Positions 1 through 6,966 of a DNA stretch of 32,300 nt are shown here, one piece after another. This stretch comes from Clostridia bacterium (GTDB lineage: Bacteria > Bacillota > Clostridia > Oscillospirales > Acutalibacteraceae): positions 1 through 32,300 of the forward strand of contig JAFSEF010000030.1 of the NCBI GenBank assembly GCA_017435865.1, written 5' to 3'. The first letter of the stretch is position 1. Every line of letters begins with the position of its first letter. Under the pieces are notes generated by a model. It was not told the DNA's origin and ran no database searches. It was given only the letters and a program-made list of their open reading frames with translations. A program made the position numbers and the translations under genes.

Positions 1-45
1 ACGCACTCCAAAAGGAGAGATTTTTTCGAAAGACAATGCAAAAAG

Positions 46-78
46 CCATGGCAAGGCTGACGCCTGCCATGGTTTTTT
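46..78. terminator. Bidirectional intrinsic terminator
   Basis: An 8-bp stem CCATGGCA (46-53) / TGCCATGG (65-72) continues through an inner GGC/GCC pair around the loop TGAC. It is followed by six T on the plus strand and, read on the minus strand, by CTTTTTGC. It can end a plus-strand gene lying left of the window and the minus-strand spoIID-like gene. Bases 79-184 show no gene. Confidence 0.8.
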
Positions 79-184
79 AAAGCAGTATTTCGGAAAAATA
101 TCCGTTTTGGAGCGTATAAATCCCTATGTGAGACCGCCTTTACGACGAAGCCGTTTTCTTGATGCAAATTGCGATTTCACAAGT

Positions 185-1333
185 TCATTGCGGCACAATC
201 TGCACCCCTTTATAATAATGATAAATTATATCCTGCCATGTTTTACCCTGCAATGCAAGCTGCTGTGCACCGTACTGACTCATACCGACTCCGTGGCCGT
301 AGCCTTTGGTTGCAAGCACGAACACGTCATCTGCATAACTGACCTCAACTGCGGCACTGTGCAGACCGAACGCACTGCGAAGATCTGCTCCGCTGACGGT
401 GATATTACCGACAGTCAACTCCAACAGAGTGCCCGAATCGCTGTAATTTGCCTGCCCGATCCACTGTGACGGCTCAGTGCTGCCGTCAAAACCGTACACA
501 GCCAGCCCTTGTGCAAATTGTGCTGCCGACAACTGTGTTTCGTTGTAATAATCGGGTGCGGTAGCATCAAACGAACTGTCCACCGCTGTCAGGTAAGACA
601 CATCACTGACCCACACGTTTTCGCTTTCTTCGGTTCTGCCGGGAGAAATGGCATGAAAAGCGGTCACACACAATTCTTCTCCGTCCACAATTCTGTAAGG
701 CAACACCGTATCCACTGCCGCAGCGATCCGTTTATAATATGTTTCATAAGAACTGCCCCAACGATCGTGCAATTGCTGCGGTGTCATGTACGCCTGATCG
801 ACAGACGGTGATGACGTGATATGTGCACCGTCATACTGTTCACGCGGACCTGCCTGTACGGCTCTTCGGACGATGTTCAGGCATGCCGCCGCCTGTGCAC
901 ACAATGCCTGCTCTTCATACAGGGCAGGCATTTCTGCTGCTACGGCACCGATGCAGTAATCACGCACAGACAAACCGCAGACCGTGTCTGTGTTTGTCAG
1001 ATACACAAATACGGATTCTTCTGCCGCAGCACGGGGCACAGTGTCCGTCTGTGATGCCGCCTGCGGTTGTGCAGGCAGTTGCGTTTCCTGTTCACGAACA
1101 GCCGTTGTTTCGGATGCAGGTATTTGAGTGGTGGGTTGCAATGCCGCATCCGCACTGTCATGCAAACGCGCCCTGAACACATTGAACACTGCAAAAAAGC
1201 TGACAAAAAACACAATGACCATTGCAATAAAAACAATGCCTGCCTGCAACCGCCGCGAAACATACATACGGATTCTGCCGCGACGGAAACGATTATGCAA
1301 CCAAAAAGACGAAAAAATATTGTTTGAATCCAT
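185..1333 (-). CDS. spoIID: SpoIID/LytB-domain protein (sporulation peptidoglycan lytic enzyme)
   Basis: The protein has a cytoplasmic basic N-terminus, one membrane segment (about residues 32-55), a Ser/Thr/Gln-rich linker (about 60-105) and a SpoIID domain outside the membrane. The domain carries the AAEMPA motif, whose Glu (about residue 134) aligns with the catalytic Glu of SpoIID lytic transglycosylases, an FHA-x-PGRTE segment matching the FHS-x-GGRTE family motif, and the C-terminal hallmark GYGHGVGMSQYGA. SpoIID acts with SpoIIP and SpoIIM to degrade peptidoglycan during forespore engulfment. I chose the ATG at 1333 because AGGGG (1342-1346) lies 8 nt upstream; a GTG at 1342 in the same frame would overlap that site. 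A sigma-E-like -10 lies upstream. Clostridia can carry several SpoIID/LytB paralogues, so the symbol is less certain than the domain. Confidence 0.85.
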   Translation of the reverse strand: MDSNNIFSSFWLHNRFRRGRIRMYVSRRLQAGIVFIAMVIVFFVSFFAVFNVFRARLHDSADAALQPTTQIPASETTAVREQETQLPAQPQAASQTDTVPRAAAEESVFVYLTNTDTVCGLSVRDYCIGAVAAEMPALYEEQALCAQAAACLNIVRRAVQAGPREQYDGAHITSSPSVDQAYMTPQQLHDRWGSSYETYYKRIAAAVDTVLPYRIVDGEELCVTAFHAISPGRTEESENVWVSDVSYLTAVDSSFDATAPDYYNETQLSAAQFAQGLAVYGFDGSTEPSQWIGQANYSDSGTLLELTVGNITVSGADLRSAFGLHSAAVEVSYADDVFVLATKGYGHGVGMSQYGAQQLALQGKTWQDIIYHYYKGVQIVPQ

Positions 1334-1361
1334 GTCCGACACCCCTGTTTTTTACTACTTT

Positions 1362-1370
1362 AAGTGTATG
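1362..1370 (-). promoter_or_regulatory. Candidate sigma-E-type -10 element of the spoIID-like gene
   Basis: On the minus strand the sequence CATACACTT sits about 30 nt before the chosen ATG. It matches the CATACA-n-T -10 of mother-cell sigma-E promoters, and Bacillus spoIID is a sigma-E gene. The -35 region is only weakly recognisable (a TGTAT about 17 nt upstream), and I see no good sigma-A promoter here. Confidence 0.4.
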
Positions 1371-1402
1371 GTAAAAACAGGCAGGACATACATTGTTGAA
1401 AC

Positions 1403-1430
1403 AAAAAAAGGAGCCGTTTTCACAGCTCCT
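1403..1430 (-). terminator. Intrinsic terminator of the acyl-CoA synthetase gene
   Basis: On the minus strand AGGAGC (1425-1430) and GCTCCT (1409-1414) form a stem followed by a run of T (poly-A at 1403-1409 on the plus strand). It lies 22 nt after the stop codon. The stem core is shared with terminators at 7237-7262 and 15186-15212. Confidence 0.85.
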
Positions 1431-1451
1431 CAGTTACATATATAATAATGA

Positions 1452-3131
1452 TTATGTTTCGGGGTAAATCTTATCTTCGGGCTTGTTCTGGGTCAGCAGC
1501 ATGAAGTCGATCTTCATAAGCGGTGTCTGGGGCAACTCATCCATGTATACAAATTCTCTGGGTACGGAAAATTCAGAAAAATGTTCCTTGGTGAGTGCGG
1601 TAACCTTTGCTTCGAGAGCCGCTTTGTCAATACCGTCTTTCACGGACATGAACATACGCAGCAGGATTTTGCCTTCGGGACTGTAGCCCTTGACAAGGCA
1701 GCATTCCTTGATTTCTTCCACATTGTCCTGCAGGTATTTTTCAATATCAATGGGATACACATTGTAACCGGAAATAATGACAACTCTCTTTTTTCTGCCT
1801 GCGAAGTAGAAATAGTTGTCGCTGTCGCGGTAACCGAGGTCACCGGATTTGACCCACTTTGTACCCTCTTCGTCAATATAAAGGCCTTCGTGTTCTTCGC
1901 AGCCGGGACGGTAATATCCTTCCATGATGGTCGGACCCGAAATCACGATTTCACCGATTTCACCGTCGGGCAGTTTCTTGTTGTTATCGTCCCAGATTTC
2001 AACACGGAGTCCTTCCAGTGGCCAGCCGATGGAACCTCTCTTGTATTTTGTGTTGGAGTTGACGGTACATACCGAACCGACTTCTGTCAGACCGTATCCC
2101 TGTCTGAGTTTACCGGGAGCACCGTTCTTTTCAAGCACCGCATTGAACTCATCCAGGAAAGCATCCGAACAATCGTCACCGCCGCAGAACATCATGCGGA
2201 TGTTCTTGAGCCACGGACCGTCAAAATTCTTGTGCTTCATCAGTTTCTTGAACATGACGGGAATGCCGACAACGGCAATTACGCGGTTTTTTCGCATGAG
2301 TTTGGTGAACAGACCTGCATCAAACTGCATCAGCGGAATGATTCTGCCGGCATTGCACATGGCCATGTGAATACCGATGCAAAGACCGAAGCAATGGAAC
2401 AAAGGCAGCACGATCACTTCTGCTTCTTCACCGGGATCTTCAATTTTGTCAAGCTTGGAAACGCGGCAGGCAAGCTCGTTGATGGCACGGCTTGTGAGCT
2501 TGATGACCTTGCTCTTACCCGTGGTACCGCCGCCATGCAGGTAGACAGCAATATCATCCGCATTGCCGACAAGACCCGGTTCGGGCGGATACTTGGTGAT
2601 GACTTCGCGGTAAGAAACACGTTTGTTGATTTTCGGGAAGATGGCTTTGAGCAGACCTTCCCCCGCTTTGCAGGCAACTTCCTTAATGGGGGCGGCATAG
2701 TCAGAAGACGAACAGACCACACAAGGCAGACCTGATTCGTTGATGACACCGACATAATCCTTTGACAGAAGGTCAAGAATCATAACACCCTTGGAATTGC
2801 AATCCGCAATGGCTTCCCTGAGCACTTCGGGCGGCAGCTGCGGATGCACGAAATTGACAATGGCACCGATTTTATTGAGTGCATAGAACGAAACAATGCT
2901 CTGTACCGTTGTGGGCATAAAAACAGTATACACATCGCCGCGTTTAAGACCGAGTTCGTTTTTCATGTAGGCTGCAAAGCAGTCCACGTCATGCAGAAAC
3001 TCGGAACGCATGGTGATTTTGTCCATATGCTGCACGGCTTTGTATTCACCGTATCCTTCTGTACACTCAATAAGATATTCGTAACAGTTCTGGTCGGCAG
3101 CTTCTACCATTAAGCTTTTTTCTACTTTCAT
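1452..3131 (-). CDS. AMP-dependent acyl-CoA synthetase/ligase
   Basis: This 559-aa protein is an ANL-superfamily adenylating enzyme that would activate a carboxylic acid, probably a fatty acid, as acyl-AMP and then load CoA. Motifs in order: the phosphate-binding loop HGGGTTGKSK (199-208), GYGLTE (345-350), SGDLGY (429-434, with the ribose-binding Asp431), FAGRKKR and SGYNVYP at the hinge, and a C-terminal PLMKID whose Lys540 is in the place of the catalytic lysine. There is no signal peptide or membrane segment, so it should be cytoplasmic. The ATG at 3131 has GGAG at 3140-3143, 8 nt upstream. It is monocistronic with its own terminator. The substrate cannot be read from sequence. No acyl carrier or beta-oxidation gene is adjacent, but a second adenylating enzyme (GH3 family) lies at 25775-27448. 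Confidence 0.9.
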   Translation of the reverse strand: MKVEKSLMVEAADQNCYEYLIECTEGYGEYKAVQHMDKITMRSEFLHDVDCFAAYMKNELGLKRGDVYTVFMPTTVQSIVSFYALNKIGAIVNFVHPQLPPEVLREAIADCNSKGVMILDLLSKDYVGVINESGLPCVVCSSSDYAAPIKEVACKAGEGLLKAIFPKINKRVSYREVITKYPPEPGLVGNADDIAVYLHGGGTTGKSKVIKLTSRAINELACRVSKLDKIEDPGEEAEVIVLPLFHCFGLCIGIHMAMCNAGRIIPLMQFDAGLFTKLMRKNRVIAVVGIPVMFKKLMKHKNFDGPWLKNIRMMFCGGDDCSDAFLDEFNAVLEKNGAPGKLRQGYGLTEVGSVCTVNSNTKYKRGSIGWPLEGLRVEIWDDNNKKLPDGEIGEIVISGPTIMEGYYRPGCEEHEGLYIDEEGTKWVKSGDLGYRDSDNYFYFAGRKKRVVIISGYNVYPIDIEKYLQDNVEEIKECCLVKGYSPEGKILLRMFMSVKDGIDKAALEAKVTALTKEHFSEFSVPREFVYMDELPQTPLMKIDFMLLTQNKPEDKIYPET

Positions 3132-3252
3132 TCTTTCAACTCCATCTTTTTACACAAAAAAAATGCACTCAGCAAATTCTTTTTGTATAATGATAACACT
3201 TTGTAAACAAAATTACATCATCCCTGCTTTCTTTATTTTGGACCATCACAAC

Positions 3253-3272
3253 ACGCCACTAATGGCATATTA
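3253..3272. repeat. Palindrome copy 1, GCCA-N4-TGGC
   Basis: The 20-bp sequence matches the copy at 3427-3446 at 16 of 20 positions. Its core is GCCACTAATGGC followed by ATATTA. It lies upstream of the acyl-CoA synthetase gene and could be an operator, perhaps for the neighbouring dual-HTH regulator; that link is inference. Confidence 0.4.
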
Positions 3273-3324
3273 TAAATCTTCGAAATATTCCTTCATCCTT
3301 TCTTTATCTGCAATACAAAACAAG

Positions 3325-3363
3325 AAAAAATCGTCCTGATGACTGTATCAGCAGGGCGATTTT
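3325..3363 (-). terminator. Intrinsic terminator of the dual-HTH regulator gene
   Basis: A 12-bp stem (3327-3338 with 3352-3363, one G-T pair) around a 13-nt loop is followed on the minus strand by a TTTTTT run extending to 3325. It lies about 87 nt after the regulator's stop codon. Confidence 0.75.
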
Positions 3364-3426
3364 ACACTATTTTTTGATTCCCGAAAAGAGCAACGGACAG
3401 AAATGTGCGTGGTACAGACAGGCAAT

Positions 3427-3446
3427 ATGCCACTTTTGGCGTATTA
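3427..3446. repeat. Palindrome copy 2, GCCA-N4-TGGC
   Basis: Second copy of the element at 3253-3272, with core GCCACTTTTGGC and flank GTATTA. It begins 4 nt beyond the regulator stop codon, so it lies within the regulator's 3' untranslated region. Confidence 0.4.
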
Positions 3447-3449
3447 ATA

Positions 3450-4631
3450 TCAATGAATCACGTAATCCAGCAGTTGTTTTCTTGAGTTAATATTCAATTT
3501 GTTAAAAATGTTGCGTAAATGGCTGCGGACGGAGTTGACGGAAATGGACAGAATGTCAGCAATATCATCATTGGATGTATTGCGTGCAGCAAGCATGGCA
3601 ACATTGAATTCGGTCAGGGTCAGCTTATCGGACACGGTATTGCCCGTAAGTGCATTGTGAACATAGATCCAGTTTTTCAGATACACCGTGGACAGCTCAA
3701 TGATGCGTTTGTAGCTTTCGGACTTTTCGTTGCGGAAGCACCGTTCAACCAATCCCGACAACAGGCAACGGAACTCCGCAAAGGGAGCGATGATACCGTC
3801 GGGTTCGGCAAGACTGCGTGCATAGGCAAAATAATACTCCGCTTTGTCCCAACGACCCTTTGTGACATATCCTGCAGCAATGACAAGCGACAGATAGACA
3901 GCGGAAACAGGTCGCAGCGGTTTCATGTTGATCAGTGTTCCCTCTGCAAGACCGATTCCTCTGCTGACATCCCCCGTCAGTAACAAATATCTTGCATAGG
4001 CATAAATGCCCATGGGTTTGAGTGCTTCTTCCACCGCAAAAGCATCCACACCGAAATCGGGGAACTGAATGGCAGCGGTATTGTGCACAAGAATATTACA
4101 GTAAAGACTGAACAGGTTGCCTGTTTTGGCATAGGTTGGGGATTTTGCTGCAACGGCAGAAATGTGCTGCAGAAAACGGTAGTTATTGAGAATACTTTCG
4201 GCATTGTCCGTCTGCATGGAAGCGATAACGCCCATCAGAAAAACACCGATCTGTGTCTGCAGGCTCTTGGTCTTGGACAGTGATGCAATGAGAGCGGGAG
4301 TATCTTCCGCCTGTCCCCGGTAATAGGCAAGTTCAGCCAAACCGATCTTCTTTTTTTCCTCATCCTGCAACGCATTGAGAAAAAGTTCCGCTTCACCGGG
4401 GTTATAGCACCCGACCGTCAGCACAAAGGGATTGATTGCAGGCGTTTCGGCAACGGTGGTTTTGTTGGCGGCAAAACGCAGATCCGCAGGTTTTTCGGCA
4501 TCGGCAGGAATCAGAATACGGTTATTGACACGCAATACGTCCGGAATGCGGTCATTTTCAAGGTATTGGCGGACACTGCGACGTGACACACCCCATTTTT
4601 CGGCTGCCTGTGCAGGAGTCAGATACTCCAT
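3450..4631 (-). CDS. Transcriptional regulator with excisionase-type N-terminal and LuxR-type C-terminal HTH
   Basis: The 393-aa product starts with an excisionase/MerR-like winged HTH (residues 1-45: YLTPAQAAEKWGVSRRSVRQ), continues with about 270 residues of helical, TPR-like sequence, and ends with a LuxR/GerE-type HTH (LTEFNVAML, then NTSNDDIADILSISVNSVRS, then NIFNKLNINSRK). The middle resembles the helical sensor of MalT-like activators, but I cannot name a ligand. The ATG at 4631 is chosen because GGGAGG (4639-4644) lies 7 nt upstream; a longer reading frame to 4712 runs through the promoter. It is divergent from the LURP-one gene, with promoters 40 bp apart. Two different DNA-binding domains on one chain is unusual. 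Targets are unknown; the divergent genes and the palindromes downstream are candidates. Confidence 0.8.
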   Translation of the reverse strand: MEYLTPAQAAEKWGVSRRSVRQYLENDRIPDVLRVNNRILIPADAEKPADLRFAANKTTVAETPAINPFVLTVGCYNPGEAELFLNALQDEEKKKIGLAELAYYRGQAEDTPALIASLSKTKSLQTQIGVFLMGVIASMQTDNAESILNNYRFLQHISAVAAKSPTYAKTGNLFSLYCNILVHNTAAIQFPDFGVDAFAVEEALKPMGIYAYARYLLLTGDVSRGIGLAEGTLINMKPLRPVSAVYLSLVIAAGYVTKGRWDKAEYYFAYARSLAEPDGIIAPFAEFRCLLSGLVERCFRNEKSESYKRIIELSTVYLKNWIYVHNALTGNTVSDKLTLTEFNVAMLAARNTSNDDIADILSISVNSVRSHLRNIFNKLNINSRKQLLDYVIH

Positions 4632-4661
4632 AACCGAACCTCCCGTTCTTTTTCTGCAATT

Positions 4662-4690
4662 ATTATATTTCATAATATTCATATTTGCAA
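4662..4690 (-). promoter_or_regulatory. Sigma-A promoter of the dual-HTH regulator
   Basis: On the minus strand, -35 TTGCAA (4685-4690) and -10 TATAAT (4662-4667) are separated by 17 nt, about 30 nt upstream of the chosen ATG. Confidence 0.7.
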
Positions 4691-4705
4691 GTGGGGAATC
4701 AGTTG

Positions 4706-4734
4706 TTGACATTTATTTTCGGTTCCGATACAAT
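4706..4734 (+). promoter_or_regulatory. Sigma-A promoter of the LURP-one/MBL operon
   Basis: TTGACA (4706-4711), 17-nt spacer, TACAAT (4729-4734). The start site would be near 4741, giving a leader of about 18 nt. Confidence 0.8.
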
Positions 4735-4758
4735 AAAAAACGAAAGTAGGTGGCTGCA

Positions 4759-5244
4759 ATGAAGCTTTATATCAAACAGAAAGTTTTTTCGTGGAAAGAT
4801 CGCTTTACGGTCAAGGACATAAACGGCAATGACCGCTATTATGTGGAAGGGGAGCTGTTTTCACTCGGCAAAAAACTGCACATTTACAACCACAAAAACG
4901 AAGAGGTTGCCATGATTGTGCAAAAGGTTTTCAGTTTTCTTCCGCGGTACTTTGTTTACATCAACGGTGTTGAAACGGCACAGATTGTAAAAGAATTTAC
5001 CTTTTTCAGGCACAAATACCGCATTGAGGGGCTCAACTGGGAAGTCACGGGCGATTTTCTTGCCCATGATTACACCGTAAGCCACAATGAGCAACCCATT
5101 GTATCCATCAGCAAAGAATGGATGACCTGGGGCGACAGTTACGAACTGGATATGGCAGACGGTGCCGACGAAATTGCATCTCTTGCAGTGGTGCTTGCCA
5201 TTGACTGTGTCATGGCAAATACCGGAAACGCCGCCGCAAACTGA
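4759..5244 (+). CDS. LURP-one-related (YxjI-like) protein
   Basis: The 161-aa product has the pattern of the LURP-one-related/DUF567 fold, a beta-barrel related to Tubby domains: it opens KLYIKQKVFSWKDRF, followed by short beta strands with FSLGKKLHIYN and VQKVFSFLPRYFVYI, and a conserved late SISKEWMTWGDSYEL. Bacterial members (YxjI) have no established biochemical role. No signal peptide or membrane helix is seen apart from a moderately hydrophobic C-terminus. The ATG at 4759 has AGGTGG (4748-4753) 5 nt upstream; an in-frame GTG at 4750 would lie inside that site. The next gene starts 17 nt after the stop, so the two are cotranscribed. Confidence 0.8.
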   Translation: MKLYIKQKVFSWKDRFTVKDINGNDRYYVEGELFSLGKKLHIYNHKNEEVAMIVQKVFSFLPRYFVYINGVETAQIVKEFTFFRHKYRIEGLNWEVTGDFLAHDYTVSHNEQPIVSISKEWMTWGDSYELDMADGADEIASLAVVLAIDCVMANTGNAAAN

Positions 5245-5261
5245 GAAAGAGGCGAAAAAAA

Positions 5262-6059
5262 GTGAGTCTTTACAGAACCGATTTTGAATGCGAAGACCTC
5301 GGAAACGGTATCTATCGCATCAACGAATATGATTTTGTCAACAGTTTTCTGGTCATCGGAGAAAAAGAAGCGGCGGTCATTGACTGCGGTGCAGGTGTCG
5401 GACAGTTGCATGATTTCATCCGCACCCTGACCGATAAGCCGCTGAAAGTGCTTGTCACCCATTCACACGCTGATCATGACGGCGGTGCGGTCTGGTTCGA
5501 CGACATTTATGTGCATCCCAATGAATTCAGACGTTGCAACATGGACAGACAGGCCTGGGCACGATTCTATTTCCTGCACCAGCATGAATACAAAAGAAAG
5601 TCGCACCATGTCAGCTATTTCTCTGTTTTTCAGAAGGACCGCAAAACACAGGTACACGCTCTCAACGAAGGCGACCGTTTTGATCTCGGCGGAAGAGAGA
5701 TCGAAGCGTTTTTCACCCCCGGTCACACAATCGGACACCTGACATTGCGTGACAGTCTGACAAAGGCCCTGTTCACGGGCGACAATGTCAATCCCCTTGT
5801 GACATTGCAGTTTCCGGGCGGCTGCTCGGTGGAGGAGTGGAAAGAATCCGCATTGCGTACGCTGGAGCTTGCAGGAGATGCCGTCATTTACGGCGGTCAC
5901 GGCAAAGGAGTGATTCCAAAGGAAGTCATTGTTGCTTCCCTTGCCCTTGCAGACCGCGTGCTTGCACAGGAAAACAGCCCGAAAGGAACTGTCGCAAAAC
6001 TGCGTGGTGAAGAAAAGCTTCCCTGTATCGTCTATCGCACGGACCGCATCCATAAATAA
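5262..6059 (+). CDS. Metallo-beta-lactamase-fold hydrolase
   Basis: A 265-aa MBL-fold enzyme. The metal-binding motif H-x-H-x-D-H is intact at residues 67-72 (THSHADHDGG), a second-site His lies in FFTPGHTIGHL, an Asp in LFTGDNV and a late His in YGGHGKG, so a dinuclear metal site is expected. The substrate is unknown; the family covers lactonases, glyoxalase II-like thioesterases and nucleases. It starts with GTG at 5262, supported by AAAGAGG 9 nt upstream. No signal peptide is visible, so it is cytoplasmic. It is the second gene of the LURP-one operon. No strong terminator is evident between its stop and the peptide-operon promoter. Confidence 0.88.
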   Translation: MSLYRTDFECEDLGNGIYRINEYDFVNSFLVIGEKEAAVIDCGAGVGQLHDFIRTLTDKPLKVLVTHSHADHDGGAVWFDDIYVHPNEFRRCNMDRQAWARFYFLHQHEYKRKSHHVSYFSVFQKDRKTQVHALNEGDRFDLGGREIEAFFTPGHTIGHLTLRDSLTKALFTGDNVNPLVTLQFPGGCSVEEWKESALRTLELAGDAVIYGGHGKGVIPKEVIVASLALADRVLAQENSPKGTVAKLRGEEKLPCIVYRTDRIHK

Positions 6060-6362
6060 AGCGAAAATGATGCAACACTGATTAACAACTCTGCAAGTTT
6101 TGCGACATATGAACACAGATTGGTCACAATTTGTTCACATCCGGAGCAGAAATTTGACCGATAAAACGCAAATATTTAAAAGTATTTACATTATTCTTCT
6201 ATTTTGGAATTTAATTGTTGCAAATGCTTGTCAAACCTGTAAACATTAAATAATTCTTAAAAAACCGCTTGCATTTATGTTTATATTGTGTTACTATAAG
6301 CTTGCAAATTTATCTTAATGGTATTTTTGTAAATTTCATCAAAGAAAAGAGGTGCCGGATTA
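6060..6362 (+). other. 303-bp intergenic region carrying the peptide-operon promoter and leader
   Basis: No gene is seen. AT-rich sequence leads to the promoter at 6269-6297. The heptamer GCTTGCA occurs at 6267-6273 (overlapping the -35) and at 6300-6306 (around the expected start site), 33 bp apart or about three helical turns, with a related TTGCAAATGCTTG at 6218-6230. These could be regulator sites; this is inference. Confidence 0.5.
6269..6297 (+). promoter_or_regulatory. Promoter of the four-peptide operon
   Basis: TTGCAT (6269-6274), 17-nt spacer, TACTAT (6292-6297). It predicts a start near 6304 and a leader of about 59 nt before the first peptide. No other promoter of this quality is seen between the peptide genes, so they are probably one transcript ending at 7181. 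Confidence 0.7.
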
Positions 6363-6494
6363 ATGGATAAGTTCCCCATGAACTCTCTCATCGACTTCAT
6401 CGCTGCTTTCTTCAAGAAGATTCTCGATGCATTCAAAGGCCTTTCTGATTGGGCTGACAAGTTCCTTGGTGAAGAAGAAACCACCGCTGCATAA
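6363..6494 (+). CDS. Small amphipathic peptide 1 (43 aa)
   Basis: The peptide begins MDKFPMNSLIDFIAAFFKKI and ends GEEETTAA. Hydrophobic residues (Leu9, Ile10, Phe12, Ile13, Phe16, Phe17, Ile20, Leu21, Phe24, Leu27, Trp30, Phe34, Leu35) recur every 3-4 positions, which fits one long amphipathic helix with Lys/Asp on the polar face, followed by an acidic tail. By my count it has 5 Lys against 8 Asp/Glu, so it is net negative. There is no Cys, no signal peptide and no leader-cleavage site. AGAGGTG (6348-6354) lies 8 nt before the ATG. Lys is mostly AAG and Ala mostly GCT, unlike neighbouring genes. It resembles Staphylococcus phenol-soluble modulins of the beta class in size, charge and helix type, but homology is not claimed. 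Confidence 0.85.
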   Translation: MDKFPMNSLIDFIAAFFKKILDAFKGLSDWADKFLGEEETTAA

Positions 6495-6515
6495 GTTGTG
6501 ATTTTTCTCTCACTC

Positions 6516-6529
6516 GCGGCATGAGCCGC
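6516..6529 (+). other. Small hairpin between peptide genes 1 and 2
   Basis: GCGGC-ATGA-GCCGC, a 5-bp GC stem, followed by AAAAACCTTTTT. It could be a weak terminator or an RNA processing or stability element that sets the ratio of peptide 1 to the others. Confidence 0.45.
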
Positions 6530-6566
6530 AAAAACCTTTTTATTTCATCTTAAGGAGGTGCACTCA

Positions 6567-6701
6567 ATGAACATCGAAAAGATCAAGGAAGCTATTGACG
6601 AACTCGTAGCTCTCATCAAGAAGATGATCGCTGACATGACTTGGTTCATCAACGGTTGGAAGTCCAAGGACGCTCTTGACGAAACTTCTGCTGCTAACTA
6701 A
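6567..6701 (+). CDS. Small amphipathic peptide 2 (44 aa)
   Basis: The peptide begins MNIEKIKEAIDELVALIKKM and ends DETSAAN. The hydrophobic face is Ile3, Ile6, Ile10, Leu13, Val14, Leu16, Ile17, Met20, Ile21, Met24, Phe27 and Ile28, a heptad-like amphipathic helix. The section LIKKMI-x4-TWF matches IIKMI-x4-AWF of peptide 3. By count it has 6 Lys against 8 Asp/Glu. The ribosome binding site AAGGAGGTG (6552-6560) is near perfect, 6 nt before the ATG. All six Ala codons are GCT and all Lys codons AAG. It lies 72 nt after peptide 1 in the same operon. Product and role are unknown beyond the helix prediction. Confidence 0.85.
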   Translation: MNIEKIKEAIDELVALIKKMIADMTWFINGWKSKDALDETSAAN

Positions 6702-6727
6702 GTTAAACTTTTAACTTAAAACTTTTT

Positions 6728-6742
6728 TGCGGATATTCCGCA
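6728..6742 (+). other. Small hairpin between peptide genes 2 and 3
   Basis: TGCGGA-TAT-TCCGCA, a 6-bp stem with a 3-nt loop, preceded rather than followed by a T run, so it is not a classical terminator. It occupies the same place as the hairpin at 6516-6529 and may stabilise or mark processed transcripts. Confidence 0.4.
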
Positions 6743-6772
6743 GTCCATAACCCTACAAAAGGAGGTGCAACA

Positions 6773-6907
6773 ATGGACTCTGTCAGATTCGAAAACTTCT
6801 TCGCTCTTCTTGAAGAAATCGTTGCTAAGATCATCAAGATGATCGAACAGACCAAGGCTTGGTTTGATGCTAACTTCGAAACAGAAGAAGAAACCACCGC
6901 TGCTTAA
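6773..6907 (+). CDS. Small amphipathic peptide 3 (44 aa)
   Basis: The peptide begins MDSVRFENFFALLEEIVAKI and ends TEEETTAA, the same tail as peptide 1. The hydrophobic face is Phe6, Phe9, Phe10, Leu12, Leu13, Ile16, Val17, Ile20, Ile21, Ile24, Trp30 and Phe31. By count it has 4 Arg/Lys against 10 Asp/Glu, so it is strongly acidic. The ribosome binding site AAAAGGAGGTG (6757-6767) is 5 nt before the ATG. All six Ala codons are GCT. The shared tail with peptide 1 and shared core with peptide 2 indicate that the genes arose by duplication. No cysteine, leader or modification motif is seen. Confidence 0.85.
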   Translation: MDSVRFENFFALLEEIVAKIIKMIEQTKAWFDANFETEEETTAA

Positions 6908-6966
6908 TTAGCATTGGTTTTTATCTGATTTTTATTTTTATTAAGTTATAAAAGGAGGTGCCCCTC

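Larger units (their letters stand above)
3132..3449. other. 318-bp intergenic region with two related palindromes and a terminator
   Basis: No credible gene is seen. It holds the ribosome binding site of the acyl-CoA synthetase gene (3140-3143), a poorly defined promoter for that gene (TTGTTT-17-TACAAA on the minus strand around 3180-3212 is the best I can offer), the regulator's terminator (3325-3363), and two copies of an imperfect palindrome at 3253-3272 and 3427-3446, listed separately. Confidence 0.6.

Noticed and set aside
1581-2735. 384-aa plus-strand frame opposite the acyl-CoA synthetase
   Set aside because: Antisense shadow of a fully motif-supported gene.
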